A stretch of 64,000 nt of DNA from Hydrangea macrophylla (Eukaryota > Streptophyta > Magnoliopsida > Cornales > Hydrangeaceae), in contig CM066984.1 of assembly GCA_033977485.1 (NCBI GenBank), forward strand, positions 32,531,501-32,595,500, read 5' to 3'. The notes below the pieces were generated by a model. That model was not told the origin of the DNA. It saw only the letters and a list, made by a program, of their open reading frames with translations, and did no database searches. Made by a program: the position numbers and the translations under genes. Shown here one piece after another: positions 44,102 to 55,677 of the stretch. The stretch's first letter is position 1. Each line of letters starts with the position of its first letter.

Positions 44102-44713
44102 TGATACGTCCAAAAATATTCTGCTAAAGCCAAACCGCCACGTCAGCAGCGAAGGACCCGGACTATCTGGAATGGGCGCTCGTGGCCCACCAATCCCGAG
44201 GTCTTTCGGTTGTTACCGCTCAGGGTACTCGCACAGCCCGGGTTATAGCGCAACAGCTCTCCACGAAGTGCCGTGTGACAACCAAGCCACTCAGCAGTTT
44301 CCTTATCTGGTCAGAACTCGATTAAGGAAACGTCCACAGTTTCCCAAACCACTTAGGGAACTCTCCTAAATTTATGGGGATTAATTGCGATCAGATTAGG
44401 ATTCCAAATCTGATTGTTACCATGTACAGGCAGACTCTTATACCTATAAAAGGGACCGCCTACCCTCTGGACGGGGGGCATTCTGAATCTAGAGAATAGC
44501 AGTTCATTTTCATTCATACACATATACCCGACCGGTTTCATTAGTAGTGCCGCCCAAATTGTTGGCTCACCAAGCCCGCCGGTGATTTGTTAGTAGAGCG
44601 CTCTGACGCACCCGTGGACGTAGGTCACCTCCTTAACGGGACCGAACCATATACAATTGACTGTGTCACAATATCTCTCTTTTAATCTCTCTTACCAATT
44701 TTTGGCATCATCA
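44102..44713 (+). mobile_element. 5' LTR of second Tat element
   Basis: tgatacgtcc...gcatcatca, 612 bp, aligns along its whole length with 4511-5124. Followed directly by the primer-binding site. Confidence 0.92.
44445..44453 (+). promoter_or_regulatory. LTR TATA box
   Basis: TATAAAAGG is at the same place as in the sister LTR (4856-4864). Confidence 0.6.
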
Positions 44714-44716
44714 GTT

Positions 44717-44733
44717 TGGCGCCATCTGTGGGA
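44717..44733 (+). promoter_or_regulatory. Primer-binding site of second Tat element
   Basis: tggcgccatctgtggga lies three bases after the LTR end. The TGGCGCC start is usual in plant Ty3/Gypsy elements of this kind. The tRNA was not assigned. Confidence 0.7.
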
Positions 44734-44775
44734 AGGATATAAGTTTTTTACCAACAAATTCCTTGACTGATCAAC

Positions 44776-46401
44776 ATGCCACCGAAGACGGGTAAAAAGA
44801 ATACTGCTCCGGGCGGTCAGGAGAACTTGCAGCTCGAGCAACAGACTGCCTCCATGACCTCCGAGCAAATGACGACGACGCTCGCGCAACTTTTGGAAGG
44901 CTAACAGAAACCCAGCAGCAAATTGAAGCGTTGTTGGCCTTGCAGGAAAAGCGCCCTCAATTAGAGAACTAGACCGGGGAAAAGTGCCCCCGACCGGGAC
45001 CATCCAAGAGTCCGGAACCATACCCACTCCGCGCCGGTATCCCCATCGGATTGGGAACATGACCAGGATGGTAACCGCAGCAGAGCGCCCAGGCACACCA
45101 GGCGGAAGGCTCAGATCAATTTTCGCGGGGTGGAAGATGCTAGAGACATCATCAACAGGAGACGCGCTACCAGGAGGGAAGAATCAGGGCCAAAGCCCCG
45201 GGAGTCAGCCAAAGACCCTCCAGCTCGGAGCCGGGGAGATCCTAAGCATACGATTACCCGGAGCCGGAGCCGGGTTCTTTCCCCAAGGACGACACACTTC
45301 GAGGAGGAAGCATCCTCATCAGACCCGACATACTGCTCGGATATGGAAAGGAGGCCCGGGCGAGATGTAAAGGCCCAGATCGAGGACCTGCAACAGCAAA
45401 TCAAAAAACTGAGCCGCAAGCAGCATCATGACCATACCAACACGGAGACCGAGTCACCCTATACTGCTCAGATCACCGGATTCCCCATCTCGCGGAAGTT
45501 TAAGCCACCGCATCTCAGTTCTTATGACGGGATAGGGAGCCCAATGGATCACGTTCGCACCTACAGGGCCCAGATGGCATTGGTTACCACGGTCGATGAA
45601 TTACTATGCCTGGCTTTCCCCAGCACTCTCAAAGGGCTTGCCGTGCAATGGTTCCACGCCCTTAAACCTCGAACGATGAATGACTTCAATACACTGAGCA
45701 AGCTTTTCATTAGTCAATTTGTAGGGATGGTCGACCGGTCGTAACCGGACACTCAGCTATTAACTGTCAAGCAGCGCAAGGGCGAATCCCTAAGGGAGTA
45801 TGTGGACCACTTCAATCAGCAAAGGCTCCAGATCTATAATTTGAATGAAACAACAGCCATCATGGCCTTCTGCTCGGGAGTTCAGCACACTAAAGTTGCT
45901 TCGTCATTCCACCGAGACCGACCGACAACCCTGGTGGAGCTCTCGGAGAGGGTCGGAAAGTATATAGACACGAAAGAATTTCTGAAGTCCAAACGCACCG
46001 GCTTCGCGGGAGATTAGTCACCGAAAGCCAAGCGGAGGCGTGAGGACTCTGAGAGGGGCCCGGCAAAAAAGCCCAGGCAAAACCAGCAGAGAGGAGGTCG
46101 GGATCAGCCCCAAATCATGCTCACGCCTTTGTCTCGCCTAATCCACGAAGTCATGGCCGCCACCAAGGTGCAGAGGTTACTTCAACAACCGGCAAAACTA
46201 AAATCCCCGCCTAGAAAAATGAATCGGGATAAGTTTTGCCGCTTCCATAGAGACCACGGCCATGACACAGAGGATTGCTTCAAGTTAAAGATAGTCATAG
46301 AAAAACTGATCGAGCAGGGTCATCTTGCAGAATACGTCACGACTGATGGACGGCCTACGCAGGGAGCCCGCAAATACAACCTCTTGGTCAAATCAATGTG
46401 A
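44776..46401 (+). pseudogene. Tat gag
   Basis: It starts at ATG 44776 (MPPKTGKKN...). From about 45130 one frame holds an Arg/Ser-rich part, a short coiled coil (KAQIEDLQQQIKKLSRK), the gag core with MDHVRTYRAQMAL, GLAVQWFHALKP and FNTLSKLFISQFVG, and LREYVDHFNQQRL. A C-terminal KFCRFHRDHGHDTEDCFKLK zinc-binding block is near 46234-46293. In-frame stops at 45742-45744 and 46015-46017 and an early frame change (44870-45130) disable it. Confidence 0.88.
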
Positions 46402-47024
46402 TCTCCGGAGGAACGTCGGGCGGCGGGGACTCACAATCGGCAAGGAAGAGGCATGCTCGGGCATTCCGGGCGGATGTCTGGCAAGTCCAATCCACCGACT
46501 CCCTGCCAGCTGACGTATTGTCATTTACCTCCAACGATGCGCAAGGCATCCGCTGCCCCCATAACGACCCGTTAGTTGTGATGCTCTCCATAGCTAATTA
46601 CGTGGTCAAAAGGGTGTTGGTGGATACAGGCAGCTCGACCGATATCATGTTCGTGTCGGCGTTCGATCAGCTCAGGATGTCCCAGGATCGGCTCCGTCCA
46701 GTAGCTATTCCCTTAGTGGGTTTTAACGGATCCAGCACCCAGCCGCTCGGTACTATGGAACTCCCCGTGCTTATTGGAACTTACCCTCAGCAGATCTCCC
46801 TGCTGGCAAACTTTGTAATCGTGGAGGCCCCATCTGCCTACAATGTCATTCTTGGAAGGCCTAAACTCAACAAAGCCAGAGCCGTCGTCTCTACTTATTG
46901 CCTGACAGTTAAGTTCCCAACCCCTCATAGACCCAGGAGCCTGCGTGGAGATCAGACAACCGCCCGAAGTTGCTATGTCAATTCCCTTCGCCGGGAAGTC
47001 ATCACAGAAACATTGAATGTCTAG
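46398..47024 (+). pseudogene. Tat aspartic protease
   Basis: The frame, shifted relative to gag, reads YVVKRVLVDTGSSTDIMFVS with the catalytic DTG at about 46623. It then reads AYNVILGRPKLNKARAVVST (about 46836-46895), the conserved downstream block. The active-site residues are present, and this part of the element is undamaged over 200 codons. It would mature Gag and Pol. Confidence 0.88.
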
Positions 47025-48512
47025 GAGATGGACCCGGGGGATCAGAATGATAGAGTGGGCCCGATTAAAGAACTAGAACAAGTGGCGTTGGACCCACAAC
47101 TCCCAGACTGAATGGTCAGCATCGGGACCTTACTGGAGCCTTGCCTTAGGGAGAAGCTGATTCAATTCCTGCAACAAAATCAGGATGTGTTTGCCTGGTG
47201 TCATAAAGATATGCCCGGGATTGACCCCCGGGTAACGTCTCATCGACTCAACGTCAGCATAGACTTCCAGTCGGTGAAGCAGAAAAGACGGGGCATGGCC
47301 CCCAAGAGGCAAAAGGCAGTGTGCGAGGAAGTCGAGGAGCTCCTCAAAGCCCAATCTATCCGAGAGGTCCACTATCCCGACTAGTTAGTGAACGTAGTAC
47401 TTGTTAAGAAAAGCAATGGGAAGTGGAGAATGTGCGTGGACTTCACCGACCTGAACAAAGCCTGCCCCAAGGACTGCTATCCACTGCCCAGAATAGATCT
47501 CCTTGTGGATTCCATAGCCGGCCATTCGCTCCTCTCATTCATGGACGCCTACTCCGGGTACAACCAAATCAGTATGTACCTCGGGGATGAAGAAAAGACC
47601 TCATTCATCACGGATCAGGGGACCTACTGCTACAAAGTCATGCCCTTCGGCCTTAAAAATGCTGGGGCAACTTATCAACGCTTGGTCAATCACATGTTCA
47701 AAGACTTGATCGGGAAATCAATGGAGGTATACGTTGACGATCTGCTGGTCAAAAGTCGGGACAAGTCTGACCATCTGGAACATTTGGTCGGGGCCTTCAG
47801 CATTTTGAGAAAGTTCGAGATGAGGTTGAACCAGGCCAAGTGTACATTTGGCATCTCATCCGGAAAGTTCTTAGGGCACCTGGTCAACAGGCGGGGAATC
47901 GAAGCAAACCCCGAGAAAATTCAGGCTGTCATCAACATGCGGTCGCCCAGGTCAACCAAAGAAGTACAGAGTCTGGCCGGACGGGTTGTCGCGTTGAATA
48001 GGTTCGTGTCCCGAGCAACCGATCGGTGCTTACCATTTTTTAAGTTCCTCCGCAAGGCTTTTCAGTGGTCGGAAGATTATGAGAAGGTGTTCCAGGAACT
48101 CAAGAAGTACTTGGCATCGCCCCCTCTGCTCTCAACGCCCGTGCTAGGCGAGGAGCTATTCTTGTACCTGGCGGTGTCACCCTCGGCAGTCAGCTCGGTA
48201 CTCATTCGAGAAGAGCACGGGATACAGTTCCTGGTCTACTATACAAGCCGAGCGCTTCAGGGTGTAGAAAATAGATACTCCCGCATTGAAAAGCTCACCT
48301 TCGCCCTCATCACTTCAGCTCGGAAGCTCTGCCCGTATTTCCAGGCCCATGTTATCATGGTCCTTACGGATCAGCCCCTCCGTAAGATCTTGAGCATGCC
48401 CGAAATGTCCGGAAGGCTCGTCAAGTGGGCCTTGGAGTTAGAGGAATTCAAAGTGGTCTACAGACCCCGCACAGCAATCAAGGGACAGGCAGGTAGCAGA
48501 TTTTTTTGTTGA
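47025..48512 (+). pseudogene. Tat reverse transcriptase and gypsy RNase H
   Basis: It begins with FLQQNQDVFAWCHKDMPGID and then EELLKAQSIREVHYPD. A stop follows, then VNVVLVKKSNGKWRMCVDFT, FMDAYSGYNQI, VMPFGLKNAGATYQRL, catalytic VYVDDLLVKS (about 47730) and FLGHLVNRRGIEANPEKI. The connection reads FQWSEDYEKVFQELK, and gypsy RNase H follows with FLYLAVSPSAVSSVL, YTSRALQGVE and VLTDQPLRKIL. Stops at 47109 and 47382 and a frameshift near 48495 separate it from the second RNase H. Confidence 0.92.
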
Positions 48513-49000
48513 ATTCACATACCAAGAAGACCCGGTCGAAGAGCTCGACCCACTGGTCCTACCGGGCGGTTTGCAATCAGACATCCCAACCTGGGTACTC
48601 TATGTAGACGGATCATCTAACAGACAGGGAAGTGGAGCGGGGATCATTCTAACCACGCCCGACGGGATCCAGCTTGAGTATGCGCTTAGGTTCGGATTTA
48701 AAGCCTCTAATAACGAGGCTGAGTATGAGGCCCTCTTAGCCGGATTACAGCTGGCTGCTTCAATGGGTGCATTGCAGGTCCAGGGGTACAGTGACTCTCA
48801 GCTCATAGTAAATCAAGTCAACCAAGAATACGAGGCTCGGGAAGATAACATGATCGCTTATCTAGCCCTGGTCCGAGCAGTTTCAAAGCAACTTCAGGGG
48901 TTCTCCGTCACATAGATACCGAGGGAGAAGAATACTAGAGCCGACCGGTTAGCCCGCCTCACCTCATCCTCTGAGTCAGACTTGCCCGGGATAAGGATAG
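48513..49000 (+). pseudogene. Second (archaeal-type) RNase H of Tat element
   Basis: After the linker the frame reads WVLYVDGSSNRQGSGAGIIL, then ASNNEAEYEALLAGLQLA and VQGYSDSQLIVNQVNQEY. These give the catalytic Asp (VDG), Glu (NEAEYEA) and Asp (SDSQL), and NTRADRLARL supplies the last Asp at about 48942. This is the extra RNase H domain known from Tat-lineage elements. A TAG at 48913-48915 interrupts it. Confidence 0.88.
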
Positions 49001-49728
49001 AGTACCTACCTGAGCCAAGTGTGATCAACTCAGAGTGCATGGAGGTAGAACCGGCCACCCCAGGACCTAGCTGGATGGACCCAATCATCGCATTTCTGGT
49101 AGCAGGCGTGTTACTAGAAGGAAAGGAGGAAGCCCGTCGAGTTAAATACTGAGCGGCAAGATACCACATTATTGATAAAATCCTCTACAAAAGAGGATTC
49201 TCTATACCATATCTCCAATGTGTCCATCCTACACAGGTCCAAGGGGTGTTGCACGAAATCCATGAAGGGGTATGCGGGAACCACATCGGAGGTTGGGCAC
49301 TCTCGCGAAAAGCCCTGCTACAAGGATACTACTGGCCGACCATGGCCAGAGACTCTCAGGAATATGTCAAGAGGTGAGATACGTGCCAAAGATTTTCTCC
49401 CATGATCAACTGTCTGGGAGAACTTCAGACGCCAATCTTTAGCCCCTGGCCGTTCACTGAGTGGGGCATTGACATTGTCGGTTCCCTACCAACGAGACAG
49501 GGACAAGTCAAGTTCGCTATCATTGCCGTGGATTACTTCATCAAATGGGCGAAAGCCGAGCCCTTGGCAACCATCACTGGGAGGAAGATGGAAAACTTCA
49601 TGGAGAGGAACATCCTCAGTAGGTTCGGCGTCCCCCGGGTCCTGGTTAGTGATGACGGTAAGCAATTTGACACCCCGGTATTCAGGCAGTTCTGCTCAGG
49701 CTATGGGATAACCAATCACTACTCATCC
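49001..49728 (+). pseudogene. Tat integrase, truncated
   Basis: The HHCC finger reads HEIHEGVCGNHIGG with downstream Cys. The first Cys of the CxxC pair is replaced by a TGA at 49377-49379 (VKR-stop-DTCQRF). The core follows: WPFTEWGIDIVGSLPT (first Asp), VDYFIKWAKAEPL and VLVSDDGKQFDTP (second Asp). It stops after TNHYSS, before the catalytic Glu. Further stop at about 49150. Confidence 0.88.
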
Positions 49729-49772
49729 CCCGATACCCAGGAGAGGAACATGACATACCCAAGATACCCAGG

Positions 49773-50335
49773 TGTTGATCTTCTATAGACCTCACTGATT
49801 GGTAAGTCAAAGCAGTCATATCCACAGTCTGTGTTCATAATCGTCTCAAGATTGAGAACACGTACCTTATACAAGTTATGAGTTCCTATTGACTGTTGAC
49901 AACCTTAAGTGTCAATAGGAAACTCAGGTCCGTCAATGCACTATAAGCACTAGCATATCAACTAAGAGTTACACTCTAGTGATTGAAATTAATCACTCCA
50001 TCCAATGGTAGTTAATTATGCTACAGTGTAGACCTGATGAGGTATCCAGTCTCATCATCCACTGTGATATATTCTAAGTATCAAAGAATAGTAATTCGTA
50101 TCTCACTTGTGTGTATCTCATACACACGCGAATTGCTTACTATGATACTTAAGGATAAACAATCATCTCATGAAAGAAACATACACAATGAAATGTAAAG
50201 CTGATATCCATATATTATAATGCTAATGTCTCATACATAAAGTAATGGTTTGAGGACACAAACCCAACAATATCCATATATTAAAATGTCAATGTCTCAT
50301 ACATAGAGTAATGGTTTGAGGGCACAAACCTAACA
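49773..50335 (-). mobile_element. Copia 3' LTR
   Basis: On the minus strand it runs from tgttaggtttgtgccctcaaa (50335) to gatcaaca (49773). Its first ~65 bp are tandemly duplicated (50272-50335 and about 50205-50271, both tgttRggtttgtgYcctc...tctcatacat). Exact end positions are uncertain by a few tens of bases. Confidence 0.65.
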
Positions 50336-50350
50336 AACTCGCACTTGCAC

Positions 50351-52160
50351 TCACAACCATTCAGGACTACATCTGAGACCTAAACTATCTAGATGACGAT
50401 CAAAGACCTTATGTGGCAAGGCCTTTATAAACGGATCCGCAAGATTGTCAGTGGTGGCAATCTTGGTGACAGTCACATCTCCACGTTGAACAATATCTTG
50501 AATTAAATGATATTTCTGCTCTACGTGCTTTCCCTTTTCGTGGTTCCTTGGCTCATTGGACTGAGCCACTGTCCCACTATTATCACAGTATAGTGTAATA
50601 GGTGACAGCGACGTTGGTACCACCTCGACCTTCATAAGGAACTTCTTGAGCCAAACAGCTTCCTTTACGGCTTCACAAGCAGCCACATACTCAGCTTCTG
50701 TAGTTGAGTCTGCAATGCATTTATGCTTAATGCTCCTCTAACTACAGCACCACCTCCCAAGGTAAAGAGATGTCCGGATGTTGACTTTCTCGAATCTTTA
50801 TCTGACATAAAGTCTGAGTCAGTGTATTCCACTGGAATTAACTCATCACCACCGTACATAAGCATGTAATCTTTAGTCCTTCTCAAGTACTTAAAAATGT
50901 GCTTAACGGCTGTCCAGTGCTCTAGACCACGATTCGACTGATACCTGCTAACCATGCCAACGGCAAAGCAGATATCTGGTCTAGTGCATAACATCGCAAA
51001 CATGAGACTTCCAACTGCCGAAGCATATGGAACTCCTGCCATGCGATTCCTCTCATCTTGTATCTTTGGACACTGATCCTTGGAGAACGCTAGACCATGC
51101 CTGAAAAGTAACAAACATTTCTTCGAATTGTCCATAGAAAACCTAGTTAGCACCTTCTCGATATAACCAGCTTGAGATAATCCCATTATCTTTTGTTTGC
51201 GATCCCGAAAGAGCTTTATCCTAAGAATATAACTCACCTCTCGTAGATCCTTCATATCAAAAGTACTAGCTAGCCAAACCTTAAGTGTTGACAACGCCCC
51301 TACATCATTCCTAATGAGTAGAATATTGTCAATGTAGAGCACAAAAAAAGCCACCACTTTCCCTTCACACTTCTTGTATATACAAGGTTCATCCAGATTC
51401 TGCATGAAACCAAACGACTTGACCGCTTGGTCAAAACGTATGTTCCAGCTCCAAGATGCCTGCTTAAGCTCATAGATGGACTTCTGCAACTTGCATACCA
51501 AGTTACCTTTCCCACCAGCTATGAACCCTTCTGGTTGTTGCATATAGATGTCCTTCTCAAGATTGCCATTCAAGAATGCAGTCTTGACGTCCATCTGCCA
51601 GATCTCATAATCTAGACATACAGCAATGGATAGGAGTATTCTGATGGACTTGAGCATGGCTACCGGCGAGAAGGATTCCTCATAGTCAATGCCCTCCTTC
51701 TGAGTATAACCTTTCGCTACAAGCCTTGCCTTAAAGATCTCAACCTTTCCATCAGATCCTCTTTTCCTCTTGTAGACCCACTTACAGCCAATGGGTTTAA
51801 AACTGGCTGGAAGTTCTACAAGATCCCAAACCTGATTATAATCCATAGATTCCAATTCAACCTTCATAGCTTTAACCCAATGAACTGAATCAACATCAAC
51901 CATTGCCTCTTCGTATGTGGCAGGATCATACTCAGATTCTTTGGAGATAGCTTCAAAAAACTTCTCCTAAGAACATGTATCTATCAGGCTGGCTGATAAT
52001 CCTCCCACTACGATGAGGTACCGGTGCGGAAATGGGTGAAGAAGTGGTATTTTCTTGGTTTACATCGTCATCAACTACGGGTTGGACTGAGGGCTCTCAT
52101 TCTATCTTTCTAAGATCTATCCTTCCCTTAGGTTTATGGTTCATGATATAATCATCCTCC
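50351..52160 (-). pseudogene. Copia reverse transcriptase and RNase H
   Basis: The linker RRSGR-like HRSGRIISQPDRYMFLGE (about 52010-51960) leads into WVKAMKVELESMDYNQVWDL, GCKWVYKRKRGSDGKVEIFK and ARLVAKGYTQKEGIDYEESF. It continues with MDVKTAFLNGNLEKDIYM, SIYELKQASWSWNIRFDQ and the catalytic block FVLYIDNILLI, where the usual YVDD is YIDN (second Asp replaced by Asn). RPDICFAVGMVSRY and the RNase H piece EYTDSDF follow, then AACEAVKEAVWLKKFL, ITLYCDNSGTVAQS and GKHVEQKYHLIQDIV. Frameshifts occur near 51955 and 50680. It is inactive. Confidence 0.9.
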
Positions 52161-53013
52161 AAAATATGACTATGTGCATATATATAGTTCAACAAAACAA
52201 GAGGAAACAAATCAATATAATAAAATCTTCTTCCTTCTTTTCTTCCATAACTTCTAGCTTTCAAACTTTGGTGGCACTAATTTTCCCCAACATTTCCAGT
52301 TTCATACCCAAAAACTCTAGTGCAATAAAGTGCATCCAATTAGGTTCTTAAATCTTGAGTGCACATTACAAGTAATAAACAAAATGCATAGACATTCTAA
52401 TATCTTCAACCTATAATATGCAAAAACAGACTCACACCATCATGAGAAAAAATTATTGCGAAAATGATGCACCAACTTAATAACCCCAAGGCAACATTCC
52501 TGAAATGAAAAATATTACATATGTGCTAAGAAGTTATTTGACTGTTTTTGCACGGTTTCAAGCAAATATTTTCAATTTCATTCACCTTGATAACTGATAA
52601 CATGCTCAAAGAGGGGTTAATAAATCAAATTTTAAGCCTCAACATGTAATCAAACAACAATGAAATGTACATGTTTAAAAAGTGCTTTCTTTATTTCAGC
52701 AAAAGGAATTGAACTCTATTAGTTTAAGACTTTAAGGGCCTAAAAGCGAAAACCCTGAATTTGTTAAGATCCTCTCTGACCCTAAAAAAAAAAAAAGAAA
52801 AAAAAAGAGTAATTCCAAAAATGCAAACCAGCTAAAAAAAAATAAAAGAGAACAAACCCAATAAATAAACATACATTGGTTGCTTAAAACTCGATTTCAA
52901 AAGTAAAACAAATTGAATTAACAGAGGTAAGGTAATAGCTAAGTAAAGAAAAACAAAAAGGACTTATGAAAAAATATAAGAAATGAAAAAGGTAAGGGTT
53001 CGAGAATGATCAC

Positions 53014-53070
53014 CTCTGGTACAAATAAAGAGCATTTAAGGGACAATGCGTTTCGAAGAAGACCCGCCAT
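53014..53070 (-). pseudogene. Orphan RECA3 exon 1 (copy B)
   Basis: Equivalent to 32028-31971. The exon has lost one base in an A-run (57 rather than 58 nt), which shifts the frame before the donor, and one Arg codon (CGC) is now TGC. No downstream RECA3 exon exists in copy B, because intron 1 is cut at 52161 by a Copia fragment. Transcription from this relic promoter would read into the Copia sequence. Confidence 0.88.
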
Positions 53071-53762
53071 TGGATTTCTGTGAAAAAAAAAGGTCCAAGT
53101 TCGGACACCCTTCACAATTCACACACCAACACCACCTCGAAAACCTCTTGATCAAAACTGGAATGCAAATTAGAGTTGAGGAACAAAATGATAAATCATA
53201 CTCCACTTTTGCAAGTAAATTTGAATTTTTAGTGAGAGAAAAGTAGTCACTGTAGAGAGAGAAACCGAGAAAGAGTCTATTGGCCTTCTAGGGTTTAAGG
53301 TTTTTCCCTCCTTTTAGAAGTTCGAGTAATGCTAGGTACACTTTGAACATTGAATTTGACATCTTATACTTCAAATACATATACCTTGTGTTGTGTGAAT
53401 TTTTTACACTTTTCTGTGTACCACTTACACAGCACATGATACATACATTTAAAGCTGGGTGTCAAATTCAATGTGAATTTCAAAGTGTGCCTAGCATTAC
53501 TCTTAGAAGTTTTGTGGCTTTTCGTCTAGTAAAAAATACAAAAAATAGAAAATGACATTAATAATCTATGTACCACAATTCCATCATTGCTGCTCACTCA
53601 TTTCAATAATCATATTGATAATCTAAGGATAAAATAGAAATGAAATAGGATTCATGTCCTCTAGTGGAGACCAGGTTAAGAAATCAGTGAAAAAAATGCT
53701 CTGATTCCACAGCCTAATGAAAATAGGCTAATACATTTCCTCTACACCTCTTGTGTTTGTTA

Positions 53763-54002
53763 GGCCTTGTTTGGTATCTCGCAATTTCGATGGTATCCTC
53801 TAACAATTAGGGTTGTTTGGAGATAGGATATTGAACTTGTTTGGTACAGCTTAACACCGAATAGAGTACAACTTTTAGAATTCAAAATAAGTTGTGAACA
53901 TATCTGGTACAACACTTTCATAAGAATGATTTAAGTTGTAGTGGTATTTGATAGCATAATTTGTCAAATAATTTATTTGATATATAATTGTTCCAAATGC
54001 CT
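53763..54002. mobile_element. 240-bp Tourist-like MITE (copy B)
   Basis: Same ends and same tta flanks (53760-53762, 54003-54005) as 33212-33451 in copy A. It was inserted before the duplication. Confidence 0.8.
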
Positions 54003-55677
54003 TTAAGTTGTAGTTCATTTGGGGCATTGGTGTCAAGTGTCAACCAAAAAAAAAAATCATTGTTCCCGTGTGTTAGTTATGCCATCAAATGCATATATAC
54101 AAGTACAACATATAAATTTATTTTCTCAAAAGTTAGTGAGTTCAATTGAACCCACTTGACAACATGTGTCTACATCACTGCTCACCAAACACTTTAATTC
54201 ATAGAAGATGGAAATGGTTCAATTATGTAAAAAAAAAAAAAAAAAAATACTCCAGTTATTTGCTTTCCCCAAAACACTCTCTTACAGCTATAATATGTGT
54301 GTCCCACTTTTTTTTTCTTTTCTTTTCTTTTATCCGCCCTTTTTCCACTGGGCACTTGTATAGTAATAGTCCAAGCATTTGTATCTCTCTCTTGTACTCC
54401 CTCAATCCCTTCTACATTTATAATATCAACCATTTTGAAGTTACCTGCTAATCCAAGCAGGATTTTTCAAAGAAAGACGGCCGTTCCATTGATGGTTTTG
54501 GTTTTTCAGGACACAAAATAAGCCACCATCATTTCAATAATAACTTTCGGCAAAAATGTGGAATTGAAGAAGGTAACCAAGGTTGTAAACTCTGTATTCG
54601 ATGTTTCATGCTAAGGATCTTCTATGATACATCTTAGTTGTTGGGATGTGATTCAGCACATGTGGCTTTGGTGTTCTATGAGAAGTTGGATCAGAGAAAA
54701 GGGTCTCTTCTGACCCTTTCCCACTAAAACAGCCATAGCTTTCGCTACGGGTGTCAGAATCGCTATTATTACACCAATTTGGAAAGCTAATTCTGAGTCC
54801 ATCGACGCCCTAAACTACTATGTCATTTAGGTCCAGTATTAGGCCCAAAAATTGTTGTTTGAATAACTTTTGGGCCACTTTTATGTTTTTCGGTCTTTTT
54901 AGATATTTTAGTCTTTTTATTTTGCTATGCGTTTTAGGGTTTGATCAGACCATAAATTGTCAGGATGTTTTATTTCTCGGCAGCTTTTTTGATAATACAG
55001 TATTGAGTTTTCTCTCAATTTTTCCTATTGTTCTTGGTATTGATCATGTGAATCAACAAGATGATGCCTTGGTTTCTGATATTTTCGTTCGATAATCAAC
55101 ATGTGTCAAGAAGGTTGAGTTTCCACGCATTTTTCCCTCGCAATTTCAACATTTCATTGCATTAGAATGTAATATCATACATCCCAATTAGGTCATAATA
55201 GGTCCTAAAATGTTGTAATAATCCCAAAATATTGTAAAGTAGATCCATAAATGTTTAACTTCTGAAACCAGATTTTGTTTTTTAAAAGCAAAGTAGTTTT
55301 TAAGTTACAACATTTTTGGACCAAAACTACTAGAACATATCATCGAATTTTCAGCAATTTTTTCTTCAGTTTTAGATTCAGGCCAAAGTCAACACTCAAC
55401 ATCAATTGAGGAATAAAAAAGAAACCAGCAAGCAGACTTAATGTAGTACTTGTTAAGGAAAGTACACATTAATACAGGGAAGGACTTAAAAGGGTTTCCA
55501 TTAAATGTGAGCTACATCTGATAACTCCCAGATGTGCATGACCTTAATAACAACATAAGCTAAACAAAAAAAATAAAAAATAAAAAAGAGTTATGTATCC
55601 ATAATAGCAGAAGACCAAACATGAAATAGTAGAAGAGCGACATCTAACCATTAATCCACAATATGTGGAGACTACTC

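Larger units (their letters stand above)
44102..49728 (+). mobile_element. Tat-type Ty3/Gypsy element, 5' LTR to integrase core
   Basis: 5' LTR, primer-binding site, gag, protease, RT, gypsy-type RNase H, a second RNase H of archaeal type and integrase follow in order. The second RNase H is the mark of the Tat lineage. The element stops inside the integrase core at about 49728, where a Copia fragment begins. The antisense-ORF region and 3' LTR are therefore absent. It is the same family and orientation as the 3' half-element at 1-5124. Confidence 0.92.
49729..52160 (-). mobile_element. Ty1/Copia fragment: RT, RNase H and 3' LTR
   Basis: On the minus strand the integrase-RT linker, RT and RNase H lead to a stop at 50351 and a 3' LTR. 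Everything 5' of the linker is missing, and the truncation point is the left edge of duplication copy B (52161). At the other end the fragment abuts the truncated Tat integrase. A ~45-bp filler (49729-49772) containing gatacccagg repeats lies between the LTR and the Tat element. Confidence 0.85.

Noticed and set aside
53046..53246. Plus-strand frame MRFEEDPPLDFCEK, also at 32004
   Set aside because: It is the reverse strand of RECA3 exon 1, which has a presequence and a splice donor.
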